Source of the DNA: Bacillota bacterium
GTDB lineage: Bacteria > Bacillota > Bacilli > Paenibacillales > UBA4045
Length of the DNA: 64,000 nt
Assembly: GCA_023441055.1 (NCBI GenBank)
Contig: JAEZQY010000062.1
Location: 1 to 64,000, forward strand
Direction: 5' to 3'
Part shown: positions 17,073 to 25,139 of the stretch, one piece after another
Layout of the letters: every line of letters begins with the position of its first letter
Position numbering within the stretch: the stretch's first letter is position 1
Translations under genes and position numbers: made by a program
Notes under the pieces: model-generated
Told to the model about the DNA's origin: nothing
The model's database searches: none
Seen by the model: only the letters and a program-made list of their open reading frames with translations

Positions 17073-17678
17073 ATGGAATGCAGGGAAGCGAGCCACTGGA
17101 CGCAAGAGTATTTGGACGGCACGCTTACAGGGCCTGTACTGACACAGTGGAAACAGCATATCGCGGAATGTCCCGAGTGCCAGAAGCAGCTGGAGCAATT
17201 AGAAGAGACGGATATATTCATACAGACACTGCCGGCTCCTGCGGAGCCGAGCGGTCTATGCGAACGCGTCATGCAAGCCTTGCCTAGACCTAGCAGGCGA
17301 GTCGCCTTCAAGCGCTGGGTGAAGCATCATCCTGCCGCAGTAGTCGCTATGGTGTTCTTGCTCGTGATGATGAGCAGCTTCGGCACACTGTGGGATCGGG
17401 AGAGCAATCTGATCGTGAAGGGCTCGGATCTAGAGGATGTAGTCATTCAGGGAGATCTGGTGATCGTGCCGGAGGGCATTGTGATTGACGGAGACCTGAC
17501 GATCGAGAACGGCAAGCTTCAGCTAGACGGGACGATTCTAGGGAATGTGACCATAGTCGATGGCAGTTACTATATGGCATCAACCGCGAAGATTGTCGGA
17601 GATGTGAATGCGATTAATCGAAGCATCGATTACTTCTGGTTTCGCGTGAAGGAATTCTTCGCTGGCTTCACAAGATGA
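17073..17678 (+). CDS. rsiW: Anti-sigma-W factor RsiW
   Basis: The 201-residue single-pass membrane anti-sigma factor holds SigW inactive until it is cut by site-1 and site-2 proteases. The N-terminal zinc-binding ZAS domain is HIAECPEC (H-x3-C-x2-C, about residues 29-36). One membrane helix follows (about 88-108, AAVVAMVFLLVMMSSFG). The extracytoplasmic part (110-201) is a beta-rich repeat segment, with a short aromatic amphipathic C-terminus like that of B. subtilis RsiW. The start follows AAAGGAG. It is co-transcribed with sigW and closed by a terminator before cdaA. Confidence 0.92.
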   Translation: MECREASHWTQEYLDGTLTGPVLTQWKQHIAECPECQKQLEQLEETDIFIQTLPAPAEPSGLCERVMQALPRPSRRVAFKRWVKHHPAAVVAMVFLLVMMSSFGTLWDRESNLIVKGSDLEDVVIQGDLVIVPEGIVIDGDLTIENGKLQLDGTILGNVTIVDGSYYMASTAKIVGDVNAINRSIDYFWFRVKEFFAGFTR

Positions 17679-17721
17679 CAATAGGAAGCCGTATGGCCGA
17701 TGATTGGACATAAGAATTGGG

Positions 17722-17750
17722 AAGCGCTGCCTGTTTTTTGGCGCGCTTTT
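17722..17750 (+). terminator. sigW-rsiW terminator
   Basis: AAGCGC-T-GCC (17722-17731) pairs with GGC-GCGCTT (17740-17748) and is followed by T residues. It separates the sigma operon from cdaA. Confidence 0.75.
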
Positions 17751-17794
17751 CATATTTTGGTCCCCGAATTGTGCACGTGAAGTTGGTTTTATGG

Positions 17795-17800
17795 TATGAT
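17795..17800 (+). promoter_or_regulatory. Extended -10 promoter of cdaA operon
   Basis: TATGAT preceded by TGG lies 33 bp before the cdaA start codon. No good -35 was found, consistent with an extended -10 promoter. Confidence 0.5.
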
Positions 17801-17833
17801 TAGGCCTATACAGACTTGGGGGAAGTCACATTG

Positions 17834-18655
17834 ATGGAGCTGCTGTCAGAGATCACCATTACGGATATCATCGATATCCTGATCGTCTGGTATGTATTCT
17901 ATAAGGGCATTCAATTGATTCGGGGCACTCGAGCCGTGCAATTATTGCAGGGTATCTTCGTTGTGCTCTTAACCTGGGGTCTGAGTACGTTGTTCGAGCT
18001 TCGCACGCTGCAATGGATCATGAACCAGATGTTCACCTTCGGGGTGCTCGCGGTCATTATCATCTTCCAGCCGGAGCTCCGGCGCGCGCTGGAGCAATTG
18101 GGTCGAGGCAAGCTGTTCACGCGCGCGACTAGCGAGGATAACGGCGAGTTCACGGAGCGGGTGACCGAGGTGATTAAGGCGGTTAATAATTTATCCCGCA
18201 GGAAGATCGGTGCGTTGATTGTATTCGAGCGCAGCACGGGACTGAGTGATTATATGGAGTCCGGTACGGAGATCGGCTCCAAGATCAGCTCCGAGCTGCT
18301 TATTAATATCTTCATTCCGAACACACCGCTTCATGACGGTGCAGTCATTATCAGCCGCAATGTGCTGATGGCCGCTGGCTGCTATCTGCCGCTGTCGGAG
18401 AATCCCTTCATCAGCAAGGAGCTCGGCACGCGTCACCGCGCAGCGATCGGGATGAGCGAGGTATCGGACGCGCTCTGCGTGGTCGTGTCAGAGGAGACAG
18501 GACAAGTCTCGCTGGCGATGAATGGACAGGTGGTCCGAGACATCAAGGAGGAGTCGCTGATCGCGAAGCTGCATGATGAACTGAGGGCAGATAACAAGGC
18601 GAAGGAACGCGCGACATTCTCCTTCTGGAAGTGGAGGTCTCGCGAGGATGAATAG
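17834..18655 (+). CDS. cdaA: Diadenylate cyclase CdaA
   Basis: The 273-residue enzyme matches B. subtilis CdaA in length. Three N-terminal membrane helices (about residues 10-85) precede the DAC domain, which makes c-di-AMP from two ATP. Key motifs are DGA (Asp168 in LHDGAVI) and RHR (Arg200 in GTRHRAAIG). c-di-AMP controls potassium and osmolyte uptake and wall homeostasis. ATG 17834 is 9-10 nt from GGGGGAAG; a TTG at 17816 overlaps the ribosome site and is unlikely. The end overlaps cdaR by 8 nt, and glmM follows, giving the standard cdaA-cdaR-glmM operon. Confidence 0.96.
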   Translation: MELLSEITITDIIDILIVWYVFYKGIQLIRGTRAVQLLQGIFVVLLTWGLSTLFELRTLQWIMNQMFTFGVLAVIIIFQPELRRALEQLGRGKLFTRATSEDNGEFTERVTEVIKAVNNLSRRKIGALIVFERSTGLSDYMESGTEIGSKISSELLINIFIPNTPLHDGAVIISRNVLMAAGCYLPLSENPFISKELGTRHRAAIGMSEVSDALCVVVSEETGQVSLAMNGQVVRDIKEESLIAKLHDELRADNKAKERATFSFWKWRSREDE

Positions 18656-19928
18656 ATGGATCAGCAATCCGAATGTGATACGAATTATTGCGCTAGTGCT
18701 CAGCATTCTAGTGTGGATCGTCGTGCATATGGAGGGTCGACAACAGAATACCAGCTCCGTCACTCCGACGGAGACCTCACGGGAGATCGAGAATGTCAGC
18801 ATAACGATGGGTGGACTCGATGACCAGAAGTTCACGCTCGTCTCTGTTGAGCCTAGGGAGGTCAAGCTGCGTCTGGTCGGGCGCTCATCCGATCTGCGGC
18901 GGATTACCTCACAGAGCTTCTCGGTCCAGCTCGATCTGTCGGGTGTGGTGAAGGGCGAGCAGCGGATCATGCTCAGGCCGGAGGGCTTCCCGAGCCAGGT
19001 GGATGTGGAGATCATTCCAGCCAACGTGCTGGTGGTTGTGGAGGAGAAGCTGACCAAGGAGATGCCGGTCGTGGTAGAGACGACAGGCAATCCGGCTACG
19101 GGACTTGTGGTCGGCACACCGGTCGTGCAGCCGAACCGCGTCTATGTCACTGTGCCGGAGAGCTCGCTGCATGGCGTCGCTGTGGTGAAGGGGCAGATAG
19201 ATGTTGAGGGCGCTAAGGAAAATGTGAAGAAGCAAGTGAAGCTGGTTGCATATAATGAGAATGGCGAGGTTGTAAATGCGGTCATCGATCCATCCGTCGT
19301 AGAGGCTGAAGTGCCGATTAACCTGCCTTCCAAGGTCGTGCCGCTGCAGGTGAAGCTCAATGGCACACCGGCGAGCGGATTCAGCTTAGCCTCGTTCGAG
19401 CAGAGTCTGTCGGAGATCGTCGTATATGGCGATCAGCAGCGATTGAACGCGCTGGACTTCTACAACGGCGTGGAGACGGATATCACTGGGCTCAGCGAGA
19501 GCCGCACGGTGACGGTGGATATTCCAGTGCTGCAGGGATTATCTAAGGTGGAGCCGACCAAGGTAGAGATCAAGATCAATATTGTGCCGTCTGTTCAGCG
19601 CACCTTCGAGGATGTGAAGCTGGCCGTATCGTCGATCGGCGATCAGTATGAAGTTGACGTAGTCGATCCGCTGGAGCAGATGATTGATGTGACGCTCGAG
19701 GGCTCACCGGAGGTGCTGTCGCGGCTTAAGTCGGAGGATATCGATCTGATCGTAGATGTGAGCAATCTGCCAATCGGCACGCATCAGGTGACCGTATCCT
19801 ACAGCCTGCCAGCCTATGTGCGTGTCGTAGGGGAACCAGCAGTCGTCACTGTCGATATCAAGGAAGTTATGGAGATGAATCAGGAGCAGGAGCCGGATCA
19901 ACTGCCGGTTCCTGAGCAGGGGGAATAA
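18648..19928 (+). CDS. cdaR: CdaA regulator CdaR (YbbR)
   Basis: The 426-residue membrane-anchored protein has one N-terminal helix (IIALVLSILVWIVVHM, about residues 12-27) and four extracytoplasmic YbbR-type beta domains of about 80-90 residues each. The last residues are acidic and Pro/Gln-rich. YbbR proteins bind CdaA and modulate its cyclase activity; GlmM also inhibits CdaA. The start overlaps the end of cdaA by 8 nt, implying translational coupling. Nothing looks abnormal. Confidence 0.93.
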   Translation: MNRWISNPNVIRIIALVLSILVWIVVHMEGRQQNTSSVTPTETSREIENVSITMGGLDDQKFTLVSVEPREVKLRLVGRSSDLRRITSQSFSVQLDLSGVVKGEQRIMLRPEGFPSQVDVEIIPANVLVVVEEKLTKEMPVVVETTGNPATGLVVGTPVVQPNRVYVTVPESSLHGVAVVKGQIDVEGAKENVKKQVKLVAYNENGEVVNAVIDPSVVEAEVPINLPSKVVPLQVKLNGTPASGFSLASFEQSLSEIVVYGDQQRLNALDFYNGVETDITGLSESRTVTVDIPVLQGLSKVEPTKVEIKINIVPSVQRTFEDVKLAVSSIGDQYEVDVVDPLEQMIDVTLEGSPEVLSRLKSEDIDLIVDVSNLPIGTHQVTVSYSLPAYVRVVGEPAVVTVDIKEVMEMNQEQEPDQLPVPEQGE

Positions 19929-19979
19929 GGCTGTTCATTCTATTATTCGTTATGAATTAGGGAGAGTTGTAGAGCGCTT

Positions 19980-21326
19980 ATGGGCAAATACTTCGGAACC
20001 GACGGTGTCAGAGGCGTCGCGAATACAGAGCTTACGCCAGAGCTGGCGTATAAGATTGGCCGCTGCGGCGGTTATGTGTTGACCGGTGCGGGAGGCGAGC
20101 ATAAGCCGACTGTATGTATCGGTCTGGACACCCGTGTGTCCGGTCCGCTGTTAGAATCCGCATTGGTATCGGGCTTGCTGTCGATCGGCGTGAATGTCGT
20201 GCGGCTCGGTGTTGTGCCTACGCCTGCAGTAGCGTACCTGACTCGCGTGCATGGGATGGATGCGGGTGTGATGATCTCGGCTTCGCATAATCCGGCTGAG
20301 GATAATGGTATTAAGTTCTTCGGCCAAGACGGGTTCAAGCTCTCGGATGAGACCGAGCTGGAGATCGAGCGCCTGATGGATGCGGAGCAGGATGAGCTGC
20401 CTCGCCCGATTGGCGGAGGTCTCGGGCAGGTGGCTGATCGGCCGGAGTTGGCAACGAGCTACACCAGCTTCCTGCAGTCCACCGTGGAGGTCAGCTTCAA
20501 GGGGCTGCGTATTGTGCTCGATTGCGCCAACGGTGCCGCCTATGGGCTCGCGCCCAAGGTATTCCGCGAGCTGGGCGCCGAGGTGTATGAGCTGGGCGTG
20601 GCGCCGAATGGCTTGAATATCAATGATGGCTGCGGTTCTACGCATCCACAGCTGCTGCAGGAAGAGGTGCGCCGACTCGGTGCTGATCTGGGTCTCTCCT
20701 TCGATGGCGACGCGGACCGTCTGATTGCCATCGATGACAAGGGCGAAGAGGTAGACGGCGACTATATTCTGTGCATCATCGGAGATGCTATGAATCGTCA
20801 GGGCAAGCTGAAGCAGTCTACGATTGTTAGCACGGTGATGAGCAATATTGGCTATTATAAGGCACTAGAGGGAATCGGCATCAAGTCGGCTCAGACAGCT
20901 GTCGGTGACCGCTATGTGATGGAAGAGATGCGCCGCGGCGACTATAATCTCGGCGGCGAGCAATCCGGGCACGTCATCTTCCTCGATCTGAATACGACGG
21001 GTGACGGCATCTTGTCCGCCTTGCAGCTGACCCAGGTAGTCGCGCGGACCAAGAAGCCGCTCAGCGATCTGAGGAAGCTCATGCGTAAGTATCCGCAAGT
21101 GCTGATCAATGTGCGCGTCACGGATAAGAGCAAGCTGAACGGGAACTTCGCGATCGAGCAGGCGATTGGGCGTGTAGAGGATCGCATGGGCGGCAATGGC
21201 CGTGTGCTCGTGCGGCCATCCGGTACGGAGTCGCTGGTGCGCGTCATGGTCGAGGGGCCGGAGGAAGACGAGATTCAACGCTATGCGGATGAGATCGTGA
21301 GCGTAGTGAAGCTGGAGCTGGTGTAG
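19980..21326 (+). CDS. glmM: Phosphoglucosamine mutase GlmM
   Basis: The 448-residue enzyme interconverts glucosamine-6-phosphate and glucosamine-1-phosphate on the way to UDP-GlcNAc. It has the catalytic serine Ser102 in ISASHNPAEDNGIKFF, the metal loop DGDADR, and the C-terminal phosphate-binding RPSGTESLVRVM. The length is typical. A GGGAGAG ribosome site lies rather far (about 13 nt) from the ATG. It is the last gene of the cdaA-cdaR-glmM operon; glmS, normally next, lies 3.8 kb further on in this genome. Confidence 0.97.
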   Translation: MGKYFGTDGVRGVANTELTPELAYKIGRCGGYVLTGAGGEHKPTVCIGLDTRVSGPLLESALVSGLLSIGVNVVRLGVVPTPAVAYLTRVHGMDAGVMISASHNPAEDNGIKFFGQDGFKLSDETELEIERLMDAEQDELPRPIGGGLGQVADRPELATSYTSFLQSTVEVSFKGLRIVLDCANGAAYGLAPKVFRELGAEVYELGVAPNGLNINDGCGSTHPQLLQEEVRRLGADLGLSFDGDADRLIAIDDKGEEVDGDYILCIIGDAMNRQGKLKQSTIVSTVMSNIGYYKALEGIGIKSAQTAVGDRYVMEEMRRGDYNLGGEQSGHVIFLDLNTTGDGILSALQLTQVVARTKKPLSDLRKLMRKYPQVLINVRVTDKSKLNGNFAIEQAIGRVEDRMGGNGRVLVRPSGTESLVRVMVEGPEEDEIQRYADEIVSVVKLELV

Positions 21327-21419
21327 CAGGAGTGGTGTTGGAGTGAGGCAGGTGTAGGCCTCAGTTGGCGGCTGTCAGTGGAATGACTGATGGCGAATGG
21401 ACAGTCAGGCATTATGGTG

Positions 21420-21509
21420 CTGCTGGACGAGTGGACAGTTAGGCATATGGCTACTGGACGAGTGGATAGTCAGGCTTATGCTACTGGACGAGTGATTATC
21501 CTGCATTTA
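21420..21509. repeat. 30-bp imperfect tandem repeat
   Basis: Three adjacent units start at 21420, 21451 and 21481 with CT(G/A)CTGGACGAGTG. A more diverged unit (TGGCGAATGGACAGTCAGGC) precedes them at 21391. The reading frame is not kept, so this is probably non-coding. Confidence 0.7.
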
Positions 21510-21559
21510 GTGCAGTTAATTATGGACTATATAAGACAGTTTGGAACACCCTGTATAAA

Positions 21560-21682
21560 CTACAGTTAATTTTATCGGTTCTAGCCTAGTGGCAGGGAAT
21601 CGGGGAAAATAACTGTAGTTTTTGCATGATGAAGGCCGAAATCGCAGTAAAGTCGGATTTTAACTGTACTTTTTGCAGGATA
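21560..21682. repeat. Stem-loop intergenic repeat element
   Basis: CTACAGTTAATTTT (21560-21573) is inverted at 21606-21618 (AAAATAACTGTAG), enclosing about 32 nt. TAACTGTA(G/C)TTTTTGCA then recurs directly at 21610 and 21661. The form is that of a dispersed palindromic repeat. 21327-21960 otherwise holds no gene. Confidence 0.65.
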
Positions 21683-21922
21683 GCCGATGGCCGGCGACAA
21701 GAAAGTTGGTGATTGGTGGCAGTGAGGTGCGTGTTGCGGTCGGTGGTGGTAGAAGTGGCAGGATTGGTAAGTAATTAGTTAGTGATCGGGTGGCAGTAGT
21801 GTGTGTGTTGGGGTCAGTCGTGGTTAAAGTGGCAGTTCAGTAAGTAATCATACGTCTTCGAGTTATCCACAGGTACTCTAGTTTTGGGAGGAGTGGCCCG
21901 CATAACAACTGCCATGAACAAG

Positions 21923-21948
21923 CAAGGCATGCCGAGTGGCATGCCTTG
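21923..21948 (-). terminator. Terminator of the minus-strand sugar operon
   Basis: A perfect 11-bp stem, CAAGGCATGCC (21923-21933) with GGCATGCCTTG (21938-21948) and a 4-nt loop, lies 15 nt beyond the oxidoreductase stop. The T run after it is weak. Confidence 0.75.
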
Positions 21949-21963
21949 TGCTTATGGGTCATA

Positions 21964-22992
21964 TTAGTTCAGCTTAACAACCTTGCCGGTTGCTTGCGAT
22001 TCGAATGCAGCTAGAATCACATTGAGGGAGCGCAGGCCTTCCTCGCCGGAGATGCTCGGAGGAGTCTTCGTGACGATGCAGTTCACGAACTCATCGATCA
22101 CATAGCTGGTGGTCTGCTTCTCATTGGTGGCGATTGCGCCTACATTGAGGCGCTCAACGGTGCCGTCTGTCAGCTCCAGGATGACCTGGTAGTCCGGATC
22201 GGTGTCCAGCTTGAGCACGCCCTTCTCGCCCCAGATGACGGTGCTGTTATCGCCGCCCTTGTAATAGGTCCAGCTGGCTGTCAATGTGCCGACCGCGCCG
22301 CTCTTCATCCGCAGCAGGCAGATCGCGTTATCGTCAACTGCCGTGTCATCCTTATGCAGCGTCTCGACGAAGGAGGCGACATCTGCTACTTCATCATTCA
22401 GCAGATAGCGGATGAGGTCGCTCTTATGAACACCGAGGTCGCCCATCGCGCCCATGATGGCTTCGTCCTTGCGGAAGAACCAGCTGCCGCGTCCATCCAC
22501 ACTCCAGCCCTCTGGGCCAGGATGTCCGAACGCTGTGCGGAAGGTCAGCACCTTGCCCAGCACGCCGCTGTCCAGAATTTCCTTCGCCTTCACATGCGGC
22601 TTCATGAGACGTTGATTGTGACCAACCATCAGATACACATTGTTCGCGCGAGCGGCGGCGATCATCGCTTCGCCTTCCTCTGCCGTAGTAGCCATCGGCT
22701 TCTCTACGAGCACATGCGCGCCAGCATTCGCTGCAGCGATCGAAACCTCAGCATGCAGCGCATTCGGCAAGTTAACGCTAACTGCGTCCGGCTTCACCTC
22801 TGCAAGCAGCTGCTTGTAGTCGGTGTAAGCCTTAGCGCCCTCGTGTTGGCTAGCATAGCCCTCAGCGCGTTCTGCGACAATATCACAGAATGCAACGAGC
22901 TTCACATGGGGATTCGCTGCGTACTCTGGAATATGGCGATGCTTGGAGATGGAACCACAGCCGATTACGGCTACTCGAATTGGATTACTCAT
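21964..22992 (-). CDS. Gfo/Idh/MocA-family oxidoreductase
   Basis: The 342-residue NAD(P)-dependent dehydrogenase of sugars or inositols begins with the Rossmann loop VAVIGCGSISKHRHIPEY. It has the EKP motif (VEKPMA) near residue 95, with the lysine typical of the family's catalysis. The C-terminal Gfo/Idh fold runs from about residue 125 to the end. The start at 22992 follows AAAGGAG; longer upstream reading has no ribosome site. It is downstream of, and probably co-transcribed with, a TIM-barrel sugar isomerase, a pairing common in inositol or keto-sugar catabolism. The substrate is unknown. Confidence 0.92.
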   Translation of the reverse strand: MSNPIRVAVIGCGSISKHRHIPEYAANPHVKLVAFCDIVAERAEGYASQHEGAKAYTDYKQLLAEVKPDAVSVNLPNALHAEVSIAAANAGAHVLVEKPMATTAEEGEAMIAAARANNVYLMVGHNQRLMKPHVKAKEILDSGVLGKVLTFRTAFGHPGPEGWSVDGRGSWFFRKDEAIMGAMGDLGVHKSDLIRYLLNDEVADVASFVETLHKDDTAVDDNAICLLRMKSGAVGTLTASWTYYKGGDNSTVIWGEKGVLKLDTDPDYQVILELTDGTVERLNVGAIATNEKQTTSYVIDEFVNCIVTKTPPSISGEEGLRSLNVILAAFESQATGKVVKLN

Positions 22993-23048
22993 GGGTGAAC
23001 ATTCTCCTTTAACTTTATAATGAATGTAGTGAATCAACTTCAGCCGTC

Positions 23049-23822
23049 CTAGATGATCTTGTTGCTCTTCAGCCAGTTCATGCTGTTCGTGACGCTCTCG
23101 AGCGGCGGGTTCTGACATCTATCCTGTTCGACAATAAGCCAGTTAATTCCTGCTTCCTCAGCCTCGCGAATGACATCGAGCAGCGCAACATCGCCTTGAC
23201 CGAGCTCTAACGTTACGATATTGCCCTCTGCATCCTTCGTGAAGTCCTTGAGATGCAGCGTTGGCACACGTCCTGCGTACTTACGGATATAGGCGAGCGG
23301 ATCTTCTCCCGCGAATTGCACCCAGCATACGTCGAGTTCAATCTGGACCGCCTCAGGTGTTGTAGCGCTGTACATCGCATCGAACGCAAACTCCCCGTCA
23401 ACCTGCATCTCGAATTCGAAGGCGTGGTTGTGGTAGGCGAACGTCAGACCCTGTCTGCGCACTTCTTCACCGATCGCTTGAAGCTGGGCATACGTGCTCC
23501 GCCAAGCCTCCTCGCTCTCTCGCGCCTCCATCGGCAGGCTTGGACAGATCAGCAGCTTGCCGCCGATCGTCTTGATGTAATCAATCTGGCCCTGCAGATC
23601 ATCGGTTAATTGCTGCAGACCCACATGGCTGCCGATTGCGGTCAGACCCAGCTCGTCCAGCAGCGCGCGAACGTCCTCTGCGGAACGGTTGTAATAGCCT
23701 GCGAATTCAACGCCCTGGTATCCAAGTGCAGCAGCTTGTCTGATCGTGCCCTCGAAGTCTGCCGCTAAATTATCGCGAAGCGTATACAATTGAAGCCCGA
23801 TTCTTGCTTTCGTCATCGTCAT
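23049..23822 (-). CDS. Sugar phosphate isomerase/epimerase (AP endonuclease 2-like TIM barrel)
   Basis: The protein of about 257 residues belongs to the xylose-isomerase-like TIM barrel family (IolE/IolI/YcjR type). Characteristic segments are IGLQLYTLRDNLAADFEGTI, AALGYQGVEFAGYY, the metal-ligand strand AYHNHAFEFE, QIELDVCWVQFAGEDP and LHLKDFT. It probably isomerises or epimerises a keto-sugar made by its operon partner. GGGAGGT precedes the ATG at 23822 closely; ATG 23816, 10 nt away, is equally possible. The first gene of a two-gene minus-strand operon, it is divergent from an AraC-type regulator. Confidence 0.9.
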   Translation of the reverse strand: MTMTKARIGLQLYTLRDNLAADFEGTIRQAAALGYQGVEFAGYYNRSAEDVRALLDELGLTAIGSHVGLQQLTDDLQGQIDYIKTIGGKLLICPSLPMEARESEEAWRSTYAQLQAIGEEVRRQGLTFAYHNHAFEFEMQVDGEFAFDAMYSATTPEAVQIELDVCWVQFAGEDPLAYIRKYAGRVPTLHLKDFTKDAEGNIVTLELGQGDVALLDVIREAEEAGINWLIVEQDRCQNPPLESVTNSMNWLKSNKII

Positions 23823-23962
23823 GTTACCTCCCGTAGGTTTCATCTGATCCTAAGGATCTAATACTAATAATTATAGTGGATCTGGCATAAATGTGACATA
23901 CACGATACAATAGCAACATAATCAATCCTGCTATAAGATCACGGATGTGAGGTGATTTCAGT

Positions 23963-24754
23963 ATGCAAGTAGAGATACTCGGTTGCGGCTATTCCTATCA
24001 TATGCGTCCCTTCACGACAGGCGGGCGCGGCCCGCTCGGGCACTATCTATTCCGCTTGCAGAGCGAGGGGACGAGCCGGGCTTATGTGCGTGATCAGATG
24101 AAGCTGATCGCGACTGGCGAGCTGCTCCTGTACGAGCCGGGGGATGTGTATGAGCTGCGTATCGATCAGGATGAGCATGGCGAGATTGGCAGCGGCGACT
24201 ACTATATGATGTGCAATGGCGCATGGATCGAGTCCTGGTGGGAGCGTATGCAGCGGCCGACAACCGCACAGATCGGTCTGGACGAGCGAGTCGTGACGAT
24301 CTGGAAGCATCTAATTGTTGAGCAGCGACGGTCCGGTCAATCCTCCTCCGAGCTGGGCCGCATGTTAGTGCAGACGCTATGTCTATATATCGATAGGGCG
24401 TTAACAGAGACTGTATCCGAGCCCAAATACGGCTTCACCGTCTATCGCATGAAACGATTCATTGAAGAGCAGGCGACCCGTTCATTCAAGGTCGAGGATG
24501 TGGCGCGCGAGGTTGGACTCAGCTCGTCAAGAGCCGCTCATCTATTCAAGGAGGCCTTCGGTGAATCTATTATGCAATACGCGCTTAAGGTGCGTCTGTC
24601 TATCGCTGTTGAGCGGATGAAGTACAGCAATCTGACGCTCGAGCAGATCTCCGATGTGTGCGGACTGGGGAGTTATCCTTATTTTCATAGAGTGTTCAAG
24701 GAAGAGTATGGGGAGTCGCCGAGCGTGTATCGTCGAAGATGGTCGTCGGGCTAG
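23963..24754 (+). CDS. AraC-family regulator
   Basis: The 263-residue protein has an N-terminal cupin-like ligand domain (about residues 5-90, with PFTTGGRGPLGHYLFRLQ) and a C-terminal pair of AraC HTH motifs (about 160-260). The second HTH contains ISDVCGLGSYPYFHRVFKEEYGESPSVYRR, the family signature. The start follows GAGGTGA. Lying divergent from the isomerase-dehydrogenase pair with 140 bp between them, it is the likely regulator of that operon, responding to its sugar. No specific inducer can be inferred. Confidence 0.92.
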   Translation: MQVEILGCGYSYHMRPFTTGGRGPLGHYLFRLQSEGTSRAYVRDQMKLIATGELLLYEPGDVYELRIDQDEHGEIGSGDYYMMCNGAWIESWWERMQRPTTAQIGLDERVVTIWKHLIVEQRRSGQSSSELGRMLVQTLCLYIDRALTETVSEPKYGFTVYRMKRFIEEQATRSFKVEDVAREVGLSSSRAAHLFKEAFGESIMQYALKVRLSIAVERMKYSNLTLEQISDVCGLGSYPYFHRVFKEEYGESPSVYRRRWSSG

Positions 24755-24776
24755 TATAAATTGGTATAAATTATGG

Positions 24777-24805
24777 TTGCGCGGTGTGCGAGAAATGAAT
24801 ATGAT
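24777..24805 (+). promoter_or_regulatory. glmS promoter
   Basis: TTGCGC (24777-24782), a 17-bp spacer and TATGAT (24800-24805) precede the ribozyme. Transcription would start about 40 nt before the ribozyme cleavage site. It gives glmS its own promoter away from glmM. Confidence 0.6.
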
Positions 24806-24856
24806 GGGAATATCTATTCTAGGGGTGAGAGGTGGGCAGCAGAATTGGCAAGGTAA

Positions 24857-25081
24857 GCGCCAGAGCTTGGTGATGAGGAAGCGATCGCTGCAGAAGCGGC
24901 TCGCGCGGTTCGACGGGATGTCGGAGGCGTGTGCATAGCGGATGGAGCGGCAGTGGAATCGGAGCGGAGCTGACGAGGTGGAGGTGTTCGAAGCGTTCGG
25001 CGGGGGCCTCCCGGTAAGATCATCCTTACCGTGAACAAGTGGGCAAAACGTCTGGGCAACCGGGCGGACAAGACGCTTGTT
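24857..25081 (+). ncRNA. glmS ribozyme/riboswitch
   Basis: This is the self-cleaving RNA that senses glucosamine-6-phosphate in the glmS leader. The cleavage context A|GCGCCAGAGCT places the cut between 24856 and 24857. The P1 3' strand plus core AGCTGACGAGG is at 24968-24978, then GGAGG...TTCGGCGGGGGCCTCCCGG (pseudoknotted core, 24980-25014). P3 is GGTAAG/CTTACC (25013-25018, 25025-25030) and P4 AACAAG/CTTGTT (25034-25039, 25076-25081). P1 encloses about 100 nt, far longer than in B. subtilis. High glucosamine-6-phosphate should cut the mRNA and lower GlmS. Confidence 0.92.
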
Positions 25082-25139
25082 GGATGTTCTATTTGTGCTG
25101 GGCAAATTTGGGAGAGAAACTAACGGAGGTTAACTATAT

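Noticed and set aside
24542..25105. 187-codon minus-strand ORF between araC and glmS
   Set aside because: It covers the glmS ribozyme and the end of the AraC gene; its sequence is low-complexity and lacks a start signal.
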